From Maricaulis sp965228215 (lineage in GTDB: Bacteria > Pseudomonadota > Alphaproteobacteria > Caulobacterales > Maricaulaceae): a stretch of DNA of 64,000 nucleotides. Shown one piece after another: positions 53,306-61,916 of this stretch. The stretch lies in the NCBI GenBank assembly GCA_965228215.1, contig OZ245800.1, forward strand, positions 3,038,001 through 3,102,000, given 5' to 3'. A program made the translations under genes and the position numbers. How positions within the stretch are numbered: the stretch's first letter is position 1; every line of letters begins with the position of its first letter. The notes under the pieces were generated by a model, which did no database searches, had not been told where the DNA came from, and worked only from the letters and a program-made list of their open reading frames with translations.

Positions 53306-53745
53306 CGGGTCTCGCGCAGTCCCTGCGAGGAGAAGAGGTAGATCAGCGGGATCATGCCGAGCAATTGCACCGCCATGGAGATCGTGCCGTCCAGCGACCC
53401 GTCGTAATAGGGATTGCCGGACAGTCCCACCCAGTCGACGACATGGAACAGCACCGACAGGCCGATCACGTAAACGGCCGGCCGCGAGCGCAGCGCCAGC
53501 AAACCGAGGCCGAGGATCTTGCAGGCCAGGTTCGCGTAGAAGAACAGATTGCTGCTCAACGGCATGGTCGCGATCCAGGCATGGATATCGAAATCGATGA
53601 CACCTTCGGGCAGCATGCCCAGGCGCGCCAGCGTGTCGATCCAGAACCAGTAGAGATCATAGAGCGCGACGCCGGTGAACAGCGCGAAACCCGCCCAGAA
53701 GGCAATCAGCTGCGGGCGCGTTGCGACTGTCAGTCCCCGAGACAA
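53302..53745 (-). CDS. Small polytopic membrane protein
   Basis: 147 residues with four hydrophobic helices (about 12-30, 62-82, 90-107 and 122-142). No family recognised; the pattern resembles DoxX/YkoY-like small membrane proteins only in topology. The start is probably TTG 53745 with AGGCGAG upstream, which makes it overlap the preceding hydrolase gene by 16 bases. No good ATG exists near the N-terminal helix. Confidence 0.65.
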   Translation of the reverse strand: MSRGLTVATRPQLIAFWAGFALFTGVALYDLYWFWIDTLARLGMLPEGVIDFDIHAWIATMPLSSNLFFYANLACKILGLGLLALRSRPAVYVIGLSVLFHVVDWVGLSGNPYYDGSLDGTISMAVQLLGMIPLIYLFSSQGLRETR

Positions 53746-54680
53746 TAGCGCTCGCCTTCATCGGCCAGACCATATCCGGCGGCCAGCACGGTCGCGCGCT
53801 CCTCGCTGTCGGGGAAGCGGACGCGATTGGTGTGGTTGAAATGGATGAAGCGGATCTTCGCCTTCTCTTCATCTGCCAGCGGCTCGAACCGCTCCATCGA
53901 ATGCGTGATAAAGGGATGCGGGAAGCTGGACATGTCACGGCCCGGTATCTCGCCATTGGCGAAGAAGGTGGCGTCGAGATAGGCGACATCGACCGAGGCG
54001 ATCATGTCCTCGATGGCGACACCCCATTCATCCCAGTCCTCCCAGCTGTCGATATCGGGAATGAAAAGCGCGGACCGGTCCGGCCCGGCGATGCGATAGC
54101 CGACGACTTCCGTATATTCCTGGCGGTGCGGGACTTCGAACGGGGTCACCGTCAGCTCGCCCAGCTCCACCCCGACACGGTCTTCCAGCGGTTGCAGAGT
54201 GATGTTCTCGTAGCGCACCAACTGATCCCAAGGTCCGTTGGTGAAGAGGAAATTGGTCATGTCCGGCATGGCGTAGACCGGCACATTGCTGGCCCCCATG
54301 CTCTCGAAACCCAGATACATCAGCCCGACATAATGCCCCATGTGGGCGTGGGTCAGGAAAATCCCGTCCAGGCCAGGACGGGCCTCGACCGGCATGATTT
54401 CGTCGAGCCGGTAGATCTGCTCGCGCATGTCGGGTGTGGCCTCGAACAGGTAGCGCCGGTTCTCCGACCGATCCACGACGGCAATCGACGTCGCGAGCCG
54501 CTTCAGGCCGGGATCTTCCCAGGCCGGATCGAAACTGTTTCCGAACTGCGGCGCGCCGCCGTCCTGGGCGACGCCCAATACGATGAGCTCGACCGAGCAG
54601 CGCGGTTCGGCCTCGGGCTGGGCGACAGCTGTCGCGGGCAGCGCCGCGGCGAGAGCAATCGAGGCAAGCAGAGCTTTCAT
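53730..54680 (-). CDS. Secreted MBL-fold metallohydrolase, PqqB-like
   Basis: 316 residues with signal peptide MKALLASIALAAALPATAVAQ. Metallo-beta-lactamase fold with an early LGVAQDGGAPQ segment like PqqB and metal motif THAHMGHYVGL. The usual HxHxDH has Gly in place of Asp here. Later metal ligands may be in EVPHRQEY, IPDIDSW and FNHTNRV. A PqqB relation does not imply PQQ synthesis, because no other pqq gene is present. No clear Shine-Dalgarno; the start is set by the signal peptide. Confidence 0.8.
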   Translation of the reverse strand: MKALLASIALAAALPATAVAQPEAEPRCSVELIVLGVAQDGGAPQFGNSFDPAWEDPGLKRLATSIAVVDRSENRRYLFEATPDMREQIYRLDEIMPVEARPGLDGIFLTHAHMGHYVGLMYLGFESMGASNVPVYAMPDMTNFLFTNGPWDQLVRYENITLQPLEDRVGVELGELTVTPFEVPHRQEYTEVVGYRIAGPDRSALFIPDIDSWEDWDEWGVAIEDMIASVDVAYLDATFFANGEIPGRDMSSFPHPFITHSMERFEPLADEEKAKIRFIHFNHTNRVRFPDSEERATVLAAGYGLADEGERYCLGD

Positions 54681-54770
54681 GCAAGGCACGAGAAAAGATA
54701 GCGGCCCGCAGGTCAAGCGGAGTTTCCAAGCCCGGGCGATTCACCTACACCGGCCCCACGGGAGGATGCC

Positions 54771-55478
54771 ATGCAGATCGACATCATCCAGATCGATACA
54801 TCCCCGCCGCCGACGCGGGACCGTTTCGCCCGTTACGAGCCACAGTTCGAGCGGTTTTTCGGTGGGCTCGATGCCGGTCTGAGCTTTCGCTATCACTACA
54901 TTCTCGATGGTGATGCCTTCCCCGACCCAGCGACCCTGGACGCGATCATGATCACGGGATCGGCTATCGGCGTCTACGACCACACCGGCTGGATCGACCC
55001 GCTGCGCGCTTTCGTCCGCACCGCCCATGCCGCCCGCACGCCGATGCTGGGCGTGTGTTTCGGCCACCAGATCATCGCTGACGCCCTGGGCGGTGATGTG
55101 CGCAAGTCGGAGAAAGGCTGGGGGCTCGGCCGGCAGGATTATCGCGTCCTCGACCGGTCAGGAGCGTTCGCGGCCCTGCCCGAAAAAGTCTCCCTGCCGG
55201 CCAGCCACCAGGACCAGGTCATCACGCCGCCGGACGGCGCGAGAACATGGCTTGGATCGGATTTCTGTCCGCATGCAGGCCTGATCTACGACACCGGCCG
55301 GGTGGTCAGCCTGCAGCCGCATCCTGAATGGGACCGGGCCTATGCCGGTGCGCTGGTGGAATTGCGACGCGGGGATCCGCTCAGTGATGCCGAGGTGGAC
55401 GCCCATCTCGAGGCATTGGATCAGCCAATGCATGAAACCGCGACCGGCGCGGCCCTGCTGGCCCTGCTCAGGCGCTAG
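54771..55478 (+). CDS. Class I glutamine amidotransferase-like protein
   Basis: 235 residues. GATase1 fold with nucleophile Cys96 in GVCFGHQIIADALGG and His184/Glu186 in SLQPHPEWDR, so the Cys-His-Glu triad is intact. It has no fused synthetase domain. Stand-alone proteins of this kind include gamma-glutamyl-amine hydrolases and GMP-synthase-like amidases. Exact substrate unknown. Its stop overlaps the convergent GNAT stop by CTAG. Confidence 0.85.
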   Translation: MQIDIIQIDTSPPPTRDRFARYEPQFERFFGGLDAGLSFRYHYILDGDAFPDPATLDAIMITGSAIGVYDHTGWIDPLRAFVRTAHAARTPMLGVCFGHQIIADALGGDVRKSEKGWGLGRQDYRVLDRSGAFAALPEKVSLPASHQDQVITPPDGARTWLGSDFCPHAGLIYDTGRVVSLQPHPEWDRAYAGALVELRRGDPLSDAEVDAHLEALDQPMHETATGAALLALLRR

Positions 55479-55987
55479 TCGACACCGACCACGTCGCTGC
55501 GGCGCTCCATCTGCAGCACGTCGCGCCATTCGCCTTCCATCGGGCCGAAACCCATCTTGCCGAGGCGTTTGCGAACGCCCAGGCGTTCAAAACCGCAGCG
55601 CTCGTGCAAGATGATGGAGGCTTCATTCTCGACCATGATGCCGGCAACGAGTGTCCAGATACCGGCTGCTTCGGAAGCCTGTACGAGCGCATCGAGCAGC
55701 GTCTTGCCGACGCCCTGACCCTGCGCCCGGCTTGCGACATAGATGGTCACCTCGGCCACACCGCCATAGACGCAGCGCGAGGATGTCGGAGAGAGCACGG
55801 CCCAACCCAGTACGCGGTCATCCTCGTCCACGGCGACCAGTCGCGGTGTCTCCAGCTTGCCGGCATCGAAGGCGGGCCATTCACCGGCGCTGCGCTCGAA
55901 CGTGGCATGGCCGGTATTGATGCCCGCCTGGTAGATCGCGAGCACCTGGTCGGCATCATCAGCAGACATGGAGCGAATTCGAGTCAT
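55475..55987 (-). CDS. GNAT N-acetyltransferase, phosphinothricin/methionine-sulfoximine type
   Basis: 170 residues. GNAT core with IRSMSADDADQVLAIYQAGI, the family's INTGHATFE segment, acetyl-CoA loop SRAQGQGVGKTLLDALV and NEASIILHERCGFERLG. This arrangement matches the Pat/Bar/MddA branch, which acetylates small amino-acid analogues such as methionine sulfoximine. The N-terminus was trimmed to ATG 55987 because upstream codons are unlike the family. Confidence 0.87.
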   Translation of the reverse strand: MTRIRSMSADDADQVLAIYQAGINTGHATFERSAGEWPAFDAGKLETPRLVAVDEDDRVLGWAVLSPTSSRCVYGGVAEVTIYVASRAQGQGVGKTLLDALVQASEAAGIWTLVAGIMVENEASIILHERCGFERLGVRKRLGKMGFGPMEGEWRDVLQMERRSDVVGVD

Positions 55988-56073
55988 GTCGTGACTATAG
56001 AAAACTTGCCCCCTTCCCCAACACCCCCTATACCGCCGCAAACCTTGTTCAGGGCTGATATCCGGGAGGCGGG

Positions 56074-57039
56074 ATGACCCGCGCAGACTTCTCCTACGAC
56101 TTTCCCCACCGCCACCTCATTTCGGTGGCAGATCTCAATCCTCTCGATATTTCAATCATCTTCGAACGTGCCGCCCACTGGCTGGCCGTCAATCGCACGC
56201 CCGACAAATCCTCGGATGCGCTGCGTGGCCTGACCGTGCTGAACCTCTTTTTCGAGGCCTCGACACGGACCCAGGGCAGTTTCGAGATGGCGGCGAAGCG
56301 GCTCGGCGCGGATGTCGTGAACTTCGCGATCGAGCATTCCTCGGCGAAGAAGGGCGAGAGCCTGTCCGACACGGCCCGCACGCTCGCGGCCATGCAGCCG
56401 GACATCATGGTCGTCCGGCACAACGCGACCGGCGCGCCGAAATTTCTCGCCGAGAAGACGGGGCTGTCGGTGATCAATGCCGGTGACGGCATGCATGAAC
56501 ACCCGACCCAGGCCCTGCTCGACAGTTTCACCCTGGCCCAGAGATGGGGCGGCGAAGTGGGTGGTCACCGCATCCTCATCGTCGGCGATATCCTGCACAG
56601 CCGCGTGGCGCGCTCGAATATCGGCCTGCTGAACATTCTCGGGGCGGAGATCCGGCTCTGTGCACCGCCTACCCTGCTGCCGACCGATGTCGACCAATGG
56701 GGTGTCGAGGTGTTGCACGATCTCGACGAGGCCCTGGAGGGCTGCGACGCCGTCATGGCGCTGCGCCAGCAGAAGGAACGCATGGCCGGCGGTTTCGTGC
56801 CGTCGGGCCGGGAATTCTTCCACCTGTTCGGGCTGACGCATGAACGCCTCAACCGCGCCAAGCCGGATGTCCTGGTCATGCATCCGGGTCCGATGAATCG
56901 CGGCGTCGAGATCCATTCAAAGCTTGCCGACGATCCGGACATGAGCGTCATTCTCGACCAGGTCGAGGCCGGCGTTGCCGTACGCATGGCGGTGCTCGAA
57001 CTGATCGGACACACGATCCGCGCGGGAGCTGACGCATGA
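56074..57039 (+). CDS. pyrB: Aspartate carbamoyltransferase catalytic subunit
   Basis: 321 residues. Carbamoyl-phosphate motif FFEASTRTQGSFE (Ser63-Thr-Arg-Thr), a catalytic EHPTQALLD motif and MALRQQKERM. It makes carbamoyl-aspartate, the first committed step of pyrimidine synthesis. GGGAGG precedes the ATG. It overlaps the next gene by ATGA. The downstream protein is a metal-site-deficient dihydroorotase homologue, which fits the class of ATCases that need such a partner for assembly. Confidence 0.97.
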   Translation: MTRADFSYDFPHRHLISVADLNPLDISIIFERAAHWLAVNRTPDKSSDALRGLTVLNLFFEASTRTQGSFEMAAKRLGADVVNFAIEHSSAKKGESLSDTARTLAAMQPDIMVVRHNATGAPKFLAEKTGLSVINAGDGMHEHPTQALLDSFTLAQRWGGEVGGHRILIVGDILHSRVARSNIGLLNILGAEIRLCAPPTLLPTDVDQWGVEVLHDLDEALEGCDAVMALRQQKERMAGGFVPSGREFFHLFGLTHERLNRAKPDVLVMHPGPMNRGVEIHSKLADDPDMSVILDQVEAGVAVRMAVLELIGHTIRAGADA

Positions 57040-58319
57040 GCCGGTCCGTCGCCATCATCAATGCCCGCCTGGTCGACCCGGCTTCCGGTTTTGACGGTCC
57101 GGGCGGTGTCCTCATCGAAGCCGGACTGATCGCCCAGACCGGGACCGATATCGATACGAGCGGCGCCGACGAGATCATCGATGCGCGCGGCTGCATTCTC
57201 GCGCCGGCGCTGATCGATCTGCGGGTCGCCAAGGAAGCCGCGCTGACGCCCGATGGAGAGACGCTGGAAAGCCTCTGCTCGGCCGCTGCGGCCGGTGGTG
57301 TCGGCACGGTCGTGCTCGCGCCCAATGAAATCTCGCCGCTGGACAAGCCTGACGGGCTGGCCGGCATGCAGCGGGGCCTGGCCACACGACCCGTCCGCAT
57401 CCTGTCCGCGGCCGGCGCCACGCGCAGCCTCGACGGCGAACACATGGCCGAGATCGGCCTGATGGCCCGCGCGGGGTCGGCCTATGTCGGCCAGGGCGAT
57501 CATCCGATTGCCTCCACGCTGACCATGCGCCGCGTCATGGCCTATGCCAGCCAGTTCGATCTCTGGGTCTCGGTCCGTCCGGCCGATGCCAGCCTGTCCG
57601 CGGGTGCCGTCGCCACCGAGAGCGACTGGGCGGCGCGCCTGGGCCTGCCGTCGGAGCCGGCCATGTCGGAACGCATCGCGATCGAGCGTGATGCGTCGCT
57701 GGCCGAACTCTCCGGCGGCAAACTGCTGATCGACCGCCTGTCGACCCAGGCGGGCCTCGACGCCCTGCGCCATGTACGCAGCCGCGATATCGAGATCGCG
57801 ACGACGGTCGCCATCGCACATCTGACGCTCAATGAGGTCGATGCCGGCGATCTGGACGGCGCGTTCCGCATGATCCCGCCGCTCCGCCTCGAAAGCGATC
57901 GCCGCGCCCTTGTCGACGCCGTTGCTGCCGGCGAAATCGACGCGATCGTCTCGGATCACCGGCCGACGCCCTTCGACGACAAGGCCGAGCCCTATGCGAC
58001 GGCCGTCACCGGCACGCTGGCGCTCGAAACCGTGCTCGGCTCGCTGCTGGGCCTTGTGCATGACGGCCAGCTGGAACTGCTCGACGCCCTGCGTCCGATG
58101 ACCATCGGTCCGGCCGAACTCCTCGGCCTGCCCCAGGGACGCATCAGCGCAGGCGCTCCGGCCGATCTCATTCTCGTCGACGGCGACAAGCCCTGGGTCT
58201 GCGACCCGGATGATTTCCAATCCGCACGCGGCAATTCCGCCTGGGCCGGACGACGTTTCCAGGGCCGGGTCTTGCAAACTGTCGTGGGCGGAGACATTAT
58301 CTACAACCATAGCGAGTAG
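57036..58319 (+). CDS. Non-catalytic dihydroorotase-like ATCase partner (PyrX/PyrC' type)
   Basis: 427 residues in the dihydroorotase/amidohydrolase fold, coupled to pyrB. The metal-binding DxHxH after the first strand is lost: LAPALIDLRVAKEAA has Arg63 and Ala65 where active enzymes have His. The middle histidines are also degraded (only IAHLTLNE remains), though SDHRPTPFDD is preserved. Such proteins in Pseudomonas are inactive but needed for ATCase holoenzyme assembly. The true dihydroorotase should be encoded elsewhere. Often annotated pyrC; that name should not be taken as proof of activity. Confidence 0.88.
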   Translation: MSRSVAIINARLVDPASGFDGPGGVLIEAGLIAQTGTDIDTSGADEIIDARGCILAPALIDLRVAKEAALTPDGETLESLCSAAAAGGVGTVVLAPNEISPLDKPDGLAGMQRGLATRPVRILSAAGATRSLDGEHMAEIGLMARAGSAYVGQGDHPIASTLTMRRVMAYASQFDLWVSVRPADASLSAGAVATESDWAARLGLPSEPAMSERIAIERDASLAELSGGKLLIDRLSTQAGLDALRHVRSRDIEIATTVAIAHLTLNEVDAGDLDGAFRMIPPLRLESDRRALVDAVAAGEIDAIVSDHRPTPFDDKAEPYATAVTGTLALETVLGSLLGLVHDGQLELLDALRPMTIGPAELLGLPQGRISAGAPADLILVDGDKPWVCDPDDFQSARGNSAWAGRRFQGRVLQTVVGGDIIYNHSE

Positions 58320-58323
58320 ATCG

Positions 58324-58953
58324 ATGGACATGCTCTTTTACGCCCTTGCTGCAATAGCCGGTTATCTCTTCGGCTCCATCCCGTTCGGACTTGTCCTGAC
58401 GCGCATGGCCGGGCTGGGCGATATCCGCGAGATCGGCTCCGGGAATATCGGCGCCACCAATGTGCTTCGTACCGGGCGCAAGGACCTGGCTGCTCTCACC
58501 CTCCTGCTCGACGCGGGCAAGGCGGGCATTGCCGCGGCCGTGCTGGGCTATGCCCTGGGCACCCAGGCGGGCCTGATCGCGGGCGCTGCGGCCTTCATCG
58601 GCCATTGCTTCCCGGTCTGGCTGGGCTTCAAGGGCGGCAAGGGCGTGGCGACGTTTGTCGGCACGATGCTGGTCGTGTTCTGGCCCACCGGCCTGATCGT
58701 GATCGGCGCCTGGCTGATCACGGCGGCCATTTCGCGCATTTCATCGCTCGGCGCGCTTGTTGCCGCGCTGGCGGCACCGGTCAGCGCCTATCTGCTCGAC
58801 CGCACCGATGTGGCGATCATGGCAGGCGTCCTGACCCTGCTGATCTACTGGCTGCACCGCGCCAATATCGAACGTCTGCTCAAGGGCGAGGAGCCGGCCT
58901 TCGGATCGAAGAAAACAACCAGCGAGACCGGGGCAGAAACGGAGGCCGGGTGA
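58324..58953 (+). CDS. plsY: Glycerol-3-phosphate acyltransferase PlsY
   Basis: 209 residues with five or so membrane helices and the three conserved loops: GSIPFGLVLTR, REIGSGNIGATNVLRTGRK and HCFPVWLGFKGGKGVATFVG. It transfers the acyl group from acyl-phosphate to glycerol-3-phosphate to start phospholipid synthesis. Begins four bases after the pyrX stop; the stop overlaps the dprA GTG. Confidence 0.96.
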   Translation: MDMLFYALAAIAGYLFGSIPFGLVLTRMAGLGDIREIGSGNIGATNVLRTGRKDLAALTLLLDAGKAGIAAAVLGYALGTQAGLIAGAAAFIGHCFPVWLGFKGGKGVATFVGTMLVVFWPTGLIVIGAWLITAAISRISSLGALVAALAAPVSAYLLDRTDVAIMAGVLTLLIYWLHRANIERLLKGEEPAFGSKKTTSETGAETEAG

Positions 58954-60131
58954 CACCGCGCGACTTATCGCATTCCGACCGAATTCACTGGCTGCGCCTG
59001 GCCCGAACGCCGCGCATCGGCCCCGTAAACTTCCATCGACTTGTCTCCCGCTACGGCAGTGCCTCGGCCGCGCTTGATGCGCTGCCCGGCCTGGCCCGCG
59101 ACCGCGGCATGCCGCCGCCCCGTCTGCCCGACCCCGATCTGATTGAACGCGAGCTCGAAACGACACTTGCGGCGGGCTACCGGATCGTCGAGAGCTGTTC
59201 TCCGGCCTATCCCCCGGCTCTGACCTGTATCGCCGACCCGCCGCCCATCCTGGTCACGCAAGGCCGGATCGAGCTGATGCATCGCCCGGCCTGCGCAATT
59301 GTCGGCGCACGCAATGCCTCGGCCGCCGGTCTACGCTTTGCCCGTGAACTGGCGTCCGGTCTTTCAGCCGAGGACATCATCATCACGTCAGGCCTCGCGC
59401 GCGGCATTGACGGCGCGGCGCACCAGGGCGCGCTTGCGGGCGGCACGATTGCCGTGCTCGCCGGCGGGCCGGACCATGTCTATCCGCCCGAACACGGCGA
59501 ACTCCATGCCCGCATCGCCGAGACCGGCCTGATCATCTCGGAAATGCCGCTGGGCTATTCGCCCACCGCCCGGGACTTCCCGCGCCGCAATCGCCTCGTT
59601 TCCGGCCTGTCCCTGGGGACGCTGGTCGTCGAGGCCGCGCCCCGCTCCGGCTCGCTGATCACCGCCCGCCTGGCGAATGAACAGGGCCGCGATGTGATGG
59701 CGATCCCCGGTTCGCCGATCGATCCAAGGGCGCAAGGCTGCAACCAGCTTCTCAAGGACGGTGCCCATCTCGTTCAGGGCGTCGAGGATATCCTGCAGAT
59801 CCTGGCCAACGCCCAGCGCCCGCAAAGAGGTGATCCCGCATCCCGGACTGTCCGGGAATACGCGGTGGACGAAATCGATCTGGCACCCGGTGTCGACGTA
59901 AGGGACGACGAAGGCTTGGAAGAATCCGAAGCCTGTCCGCCGCCCGATCGCGTCGATACGCGCAGCCCGGGCGAACACCTGCTCGACCTGGTCTCACCGA
60001 CACCGGTCTCGATCGATGAATTGGCTCGGCAATCCGGCCTGCCGCCCGGCGTTGTCGCCAGTACGATGATGGAGCTCGAAATGAGTGGTGCCGTCACCCA
60101 TCTGCCCGGCGGGTTGATCCAGTCCCGCTAG
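58950..60131 (+). CDS. dprA: DNA-processing protein DprA
   Basis: 393 residues. N-terminal SAM-like part, then the Rossmann DprA domain (about 110-300: IVGARNASAAGLRFARELA, TSGLARGIDGAAHQGAL, RRNRLVSGLSLGTLVVEA, SGSLITARLANEQGRDVMAIPG) and a C-terminal winged helix (about 335-393: DELARQSGLPPGVVASTMMELEMSGAVTHLPGG). It loads RecA onto incoming single-stranded DNA during transformation. GTG start overlaps the plsY stop (GTGA), with GGAGG upstream. Confidence 0.95.
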   Translation: MTPRDLSHSDRIHWLRLARTPRIGPVNFHRLVSRYGSASAALDALPGLARDRGMPPPRLPDPDLIERELETTLAAGYRIVESCSPAYPPALTCIADPPPILVTQGRIELMHRPACAIVGARNASAAGLRFARELASGLSAEDIIITSGLARGIDGAAHQGALAGGTIAVLAGGPDHVYPPEHGELHARIAETGLIISEMPLGYSPTARDFPRRNRLVSGLSLGTLVVEAAPRSGSLITARLANEQGRDVMAIPGSPIDPRAQGCNQLLKDGAHLVQGVEDILQILANAQRPQRGDPASRTVREYAVDEIDLAPGVDVRDDEGLEESEACPPPDRVDTRSPGEHLLDLVSPTPVSIDELARQSGLPPGVVASTMMELEMSGAVTHLPGGLIQSR

Positions 60132-60182
60132 GATAGGCGAGCCCCCGAACCAGGTTTTGCGACTAGGATCGGCCCGAGAGCG

Positions 60183-60452
60183 TCAGCGTTCCGACGGTCC
60201 GCTTTCGAGCTGGCTGATATCCGCCGCCATCTCGATCAGACAGGCCGCACGCTCCAGCCGGGCCCGCAGGGCCAGCTCGCTCATCTCACGGAGATTGCGC
60301 GCAAGATGCCTCGCGATCTCGCTTTGCGGCAGGCCATCGGCCGATTTCAGCTCGGGTGATACAAGTTCCAGCGTCTGATCCGGCAGTTCCGCAGACGGTT
60401 GGGCCTGCTTTCCGGAACCGGAATGTCGGCGAGATTTTCCAAACCCGAACAT
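60183..60452 (-). CDS. Small hypothetical protein
   Basis: 89 residues, not recognised. A basic, Gly/Ser-rich N-terminus (MFGFGKSRRHSGSGK) is followed by one long amphipathic helical region (about 45-85). No signal or membrane helix. Convergent with dprA. Confidence 0.55.
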   Translation of the reverse strand: MFGFGKSRRHSGSGKQAQPSAELPDQTLELVSPELKSADGLPQSEIARHLARNLREMSELALRARLERAACLIEMAADISQLESGPSER

Positions 60453-60499
60453 GTGTGAATGCCCTGCAACCTATAGCTGCAAACGTTCACCATACAGGC

Positions 60500-60952
60500 T
60501 TAGCTATCAAGGTGGCTGAGGAGAAGATCCCGCGCTTCATTGAGCCGCCGGGCCAGGCCCGGCGACCCGTCTCCGGTATCCGGGTGGAGTTTCTTCATCA
60601 GGCGGCGATGGGCCTCGCGGACCTCCGTCGCATCGGCCTGGGCCCCAACGCCGAGAATGTCGCGCGCCTCGTCCAGGGACATGGCCTGCTGGGTGCGCGC
60701 CGGCGGCTCGCCCTGCGATCCCCGCCGGTTCTGTCCGATCGAGACGCCCAGCATGCCCAGCCCCACCATGCCGATGGGGGCCCCCAGTGCCGGAGCGCCA
60801 CGCAAGGTCAGCACGATGCCGGCCACAAGCGCGCCGCCTCCGAGAAGCAGACGGGTATTGCGGGCCGCCTTGTCGGGATTGAGATTGGCAAACCACCAGG
60901 CCGCGCCCAGGAAGCCACCGAGGATCACGAGACCTGCGACGAAGCCCAGCAT
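60500..60952 (-). CDS. Membrane-anchored J-domain protein
   Basis: 150 residues. Two hydrophobic helices (about 4-22 and 35-52) and a glycine-rich segment, then a short C-terminal J-domain with SLDEARDILGV and the HPD tripeptide in MKKLHPDTGDG, which is needed to stimulate DnaK ATPase. The ATG overlaps the mipZ stop (TGATG), so it is coupled to mipZ. It would recruit an Hsp70 chaperone to the inner membrane; the client is unknown. Confidence 0.85.
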   Translation of the reverse strand: MLGFVAGLVILGGFLGAAWWFANLNPDKAARNTRLLLGGGALVAGIVLTLRGAPALGAPIGMVGLGMLGVSIGQNRRGSQGEPPARTQQAMSLDEARDILGVGAQADATEVREAHRRLMKKLHPDTGDGSPGLARRLNEARDLLLSHLDS

Positions 60953-61839
60953 CAGAACGGAATGGCCTGGCCTTCAAGACCAGGCAGTTTCAGCACGATG
61001 AGCAGGTCACGCAATTCCTGGCGGGCCGCGACATGGCTCATGGTGAAGGCAACCGCCGACCCGTCCTCGGTCAGATCGAGCAGGGTCAGGCCCAGCGGGA
61101 AGAGTTCGCGGTATATGACACGTTCGGCAAAACCCGGAGCAAGCCGGAAACCGATACGCTGCGACAGCATTTTCAGCCCCTCGCCGACGCGGCGCTTGTT
61201 TCGCGCATCGAGCATGGCCATGCGGTTGCGCATCACGATCCAGTCGATCGAGGTCTTGTGCAGCGCCGCCTTCCGCTTGCGACACTCCCAGACCATCTCG
61301 CTGTAGACACTTGGCTTGCCCACCTCATAAGTGTCCGGATCGATCTCGGCCAGGAGGTCGAAATCGACGAAACTGTCATTGACCGGCGTGATGATCGTAT
61401 CAGCGACCGAATGGGCGAGGCGCGAATAAAGCGTGTCGGCACCGGGCGAGTCGATGATCACGAAGTCGCAACGGGTCTTCAGATCCGTGAGCGCCGTGTT
61501 GAAGCGTTCGGTCTCTTCCACCTCGACCAGATCGAGATCGCGCTGGACGCTGGGCGCCAGGATGACCTCGTCGGGGCTTGGCAGGGACACACCGTGTTTC
61601 TCGCACCAGGTTCGACGATTGCTCAGATAGCGCCCGAAGGAACGCTGACGCAGGTCGAGATCGATCGCACCGACACGCTTGCCCATGCGCATTAGCGCAA
61701 CGGACAGGTGCATAGCCACGGTCGACTTGCCCGCACCACCCTTCTCATTGCCCACGACGATGACCTGGGCCGCAGTCACGCCGTCGCGCACCTTGCCGAG
61801 CGGGCGCGAGGGAAGACGGAAGGAAGGATGCGTGGTCAT
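60952..61839 (-). CDS. mipZ: MipZ-type division-site positioning ATPase
   Basis: 295 residues of the ParA/MinD superfamily: deviant Walker A VVGNEKGGAGKSTVAMH (Lys33, Lys38), switch I AIDLDLRQRSFGRYLSNR and Walker B FVIIDSPGADT. The RTWCEKHGVSLP and LHKTSIDWIVMRNR regions match MipZ rather than ParA or MinD. In Caulobacter, MipZ forms a polar gradient through ParB and inhibits FtsZ away from midcell. Its presence is a main clue to the lineage. Coupled to the J-domain gene. Confidence 0.93.
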   Translation of the reverse strand: MTTHPSFRLPSRPLGKVRDGVTAAQVIVVGNEKGGAGKSTVAMHLSVALMRMGKRVGAIDLDLRQRSFGRYLSNRRTWCEKHGVSLPSPDEVILAPSVQRDLDLVEVEETERFNTALTDLKTRCDFVIIDSPGADTLYSRLAHSVADTIITPVNDSFVDFDLLAEIDPDTYEVGKPSVYSEMVWECRKRKAALHKTSIDWIVMRNRMAMLDARNKRRVGEGLKMLSQRIGFRLAPGFAERVIYRELFPLGLTLLDLTEDGSAVAFTMSHVAARQELRDLLIVLKLPGLEGQAIPF

Positions 61840-61916
61840 GAGCGCAAATCTAGTGCCTAACCGGCCCGGGTAACAGGGGGGCGCGCAGACCCGGTCTGCT
61901 CTCGGTGGCCGAACCG

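Noticed and set aside
56565..58331. 588-codon minus-strand open frame over pyrB/pyrX
   Set aside because: Shadow of two well-recognised genes, with no start signal or domain.
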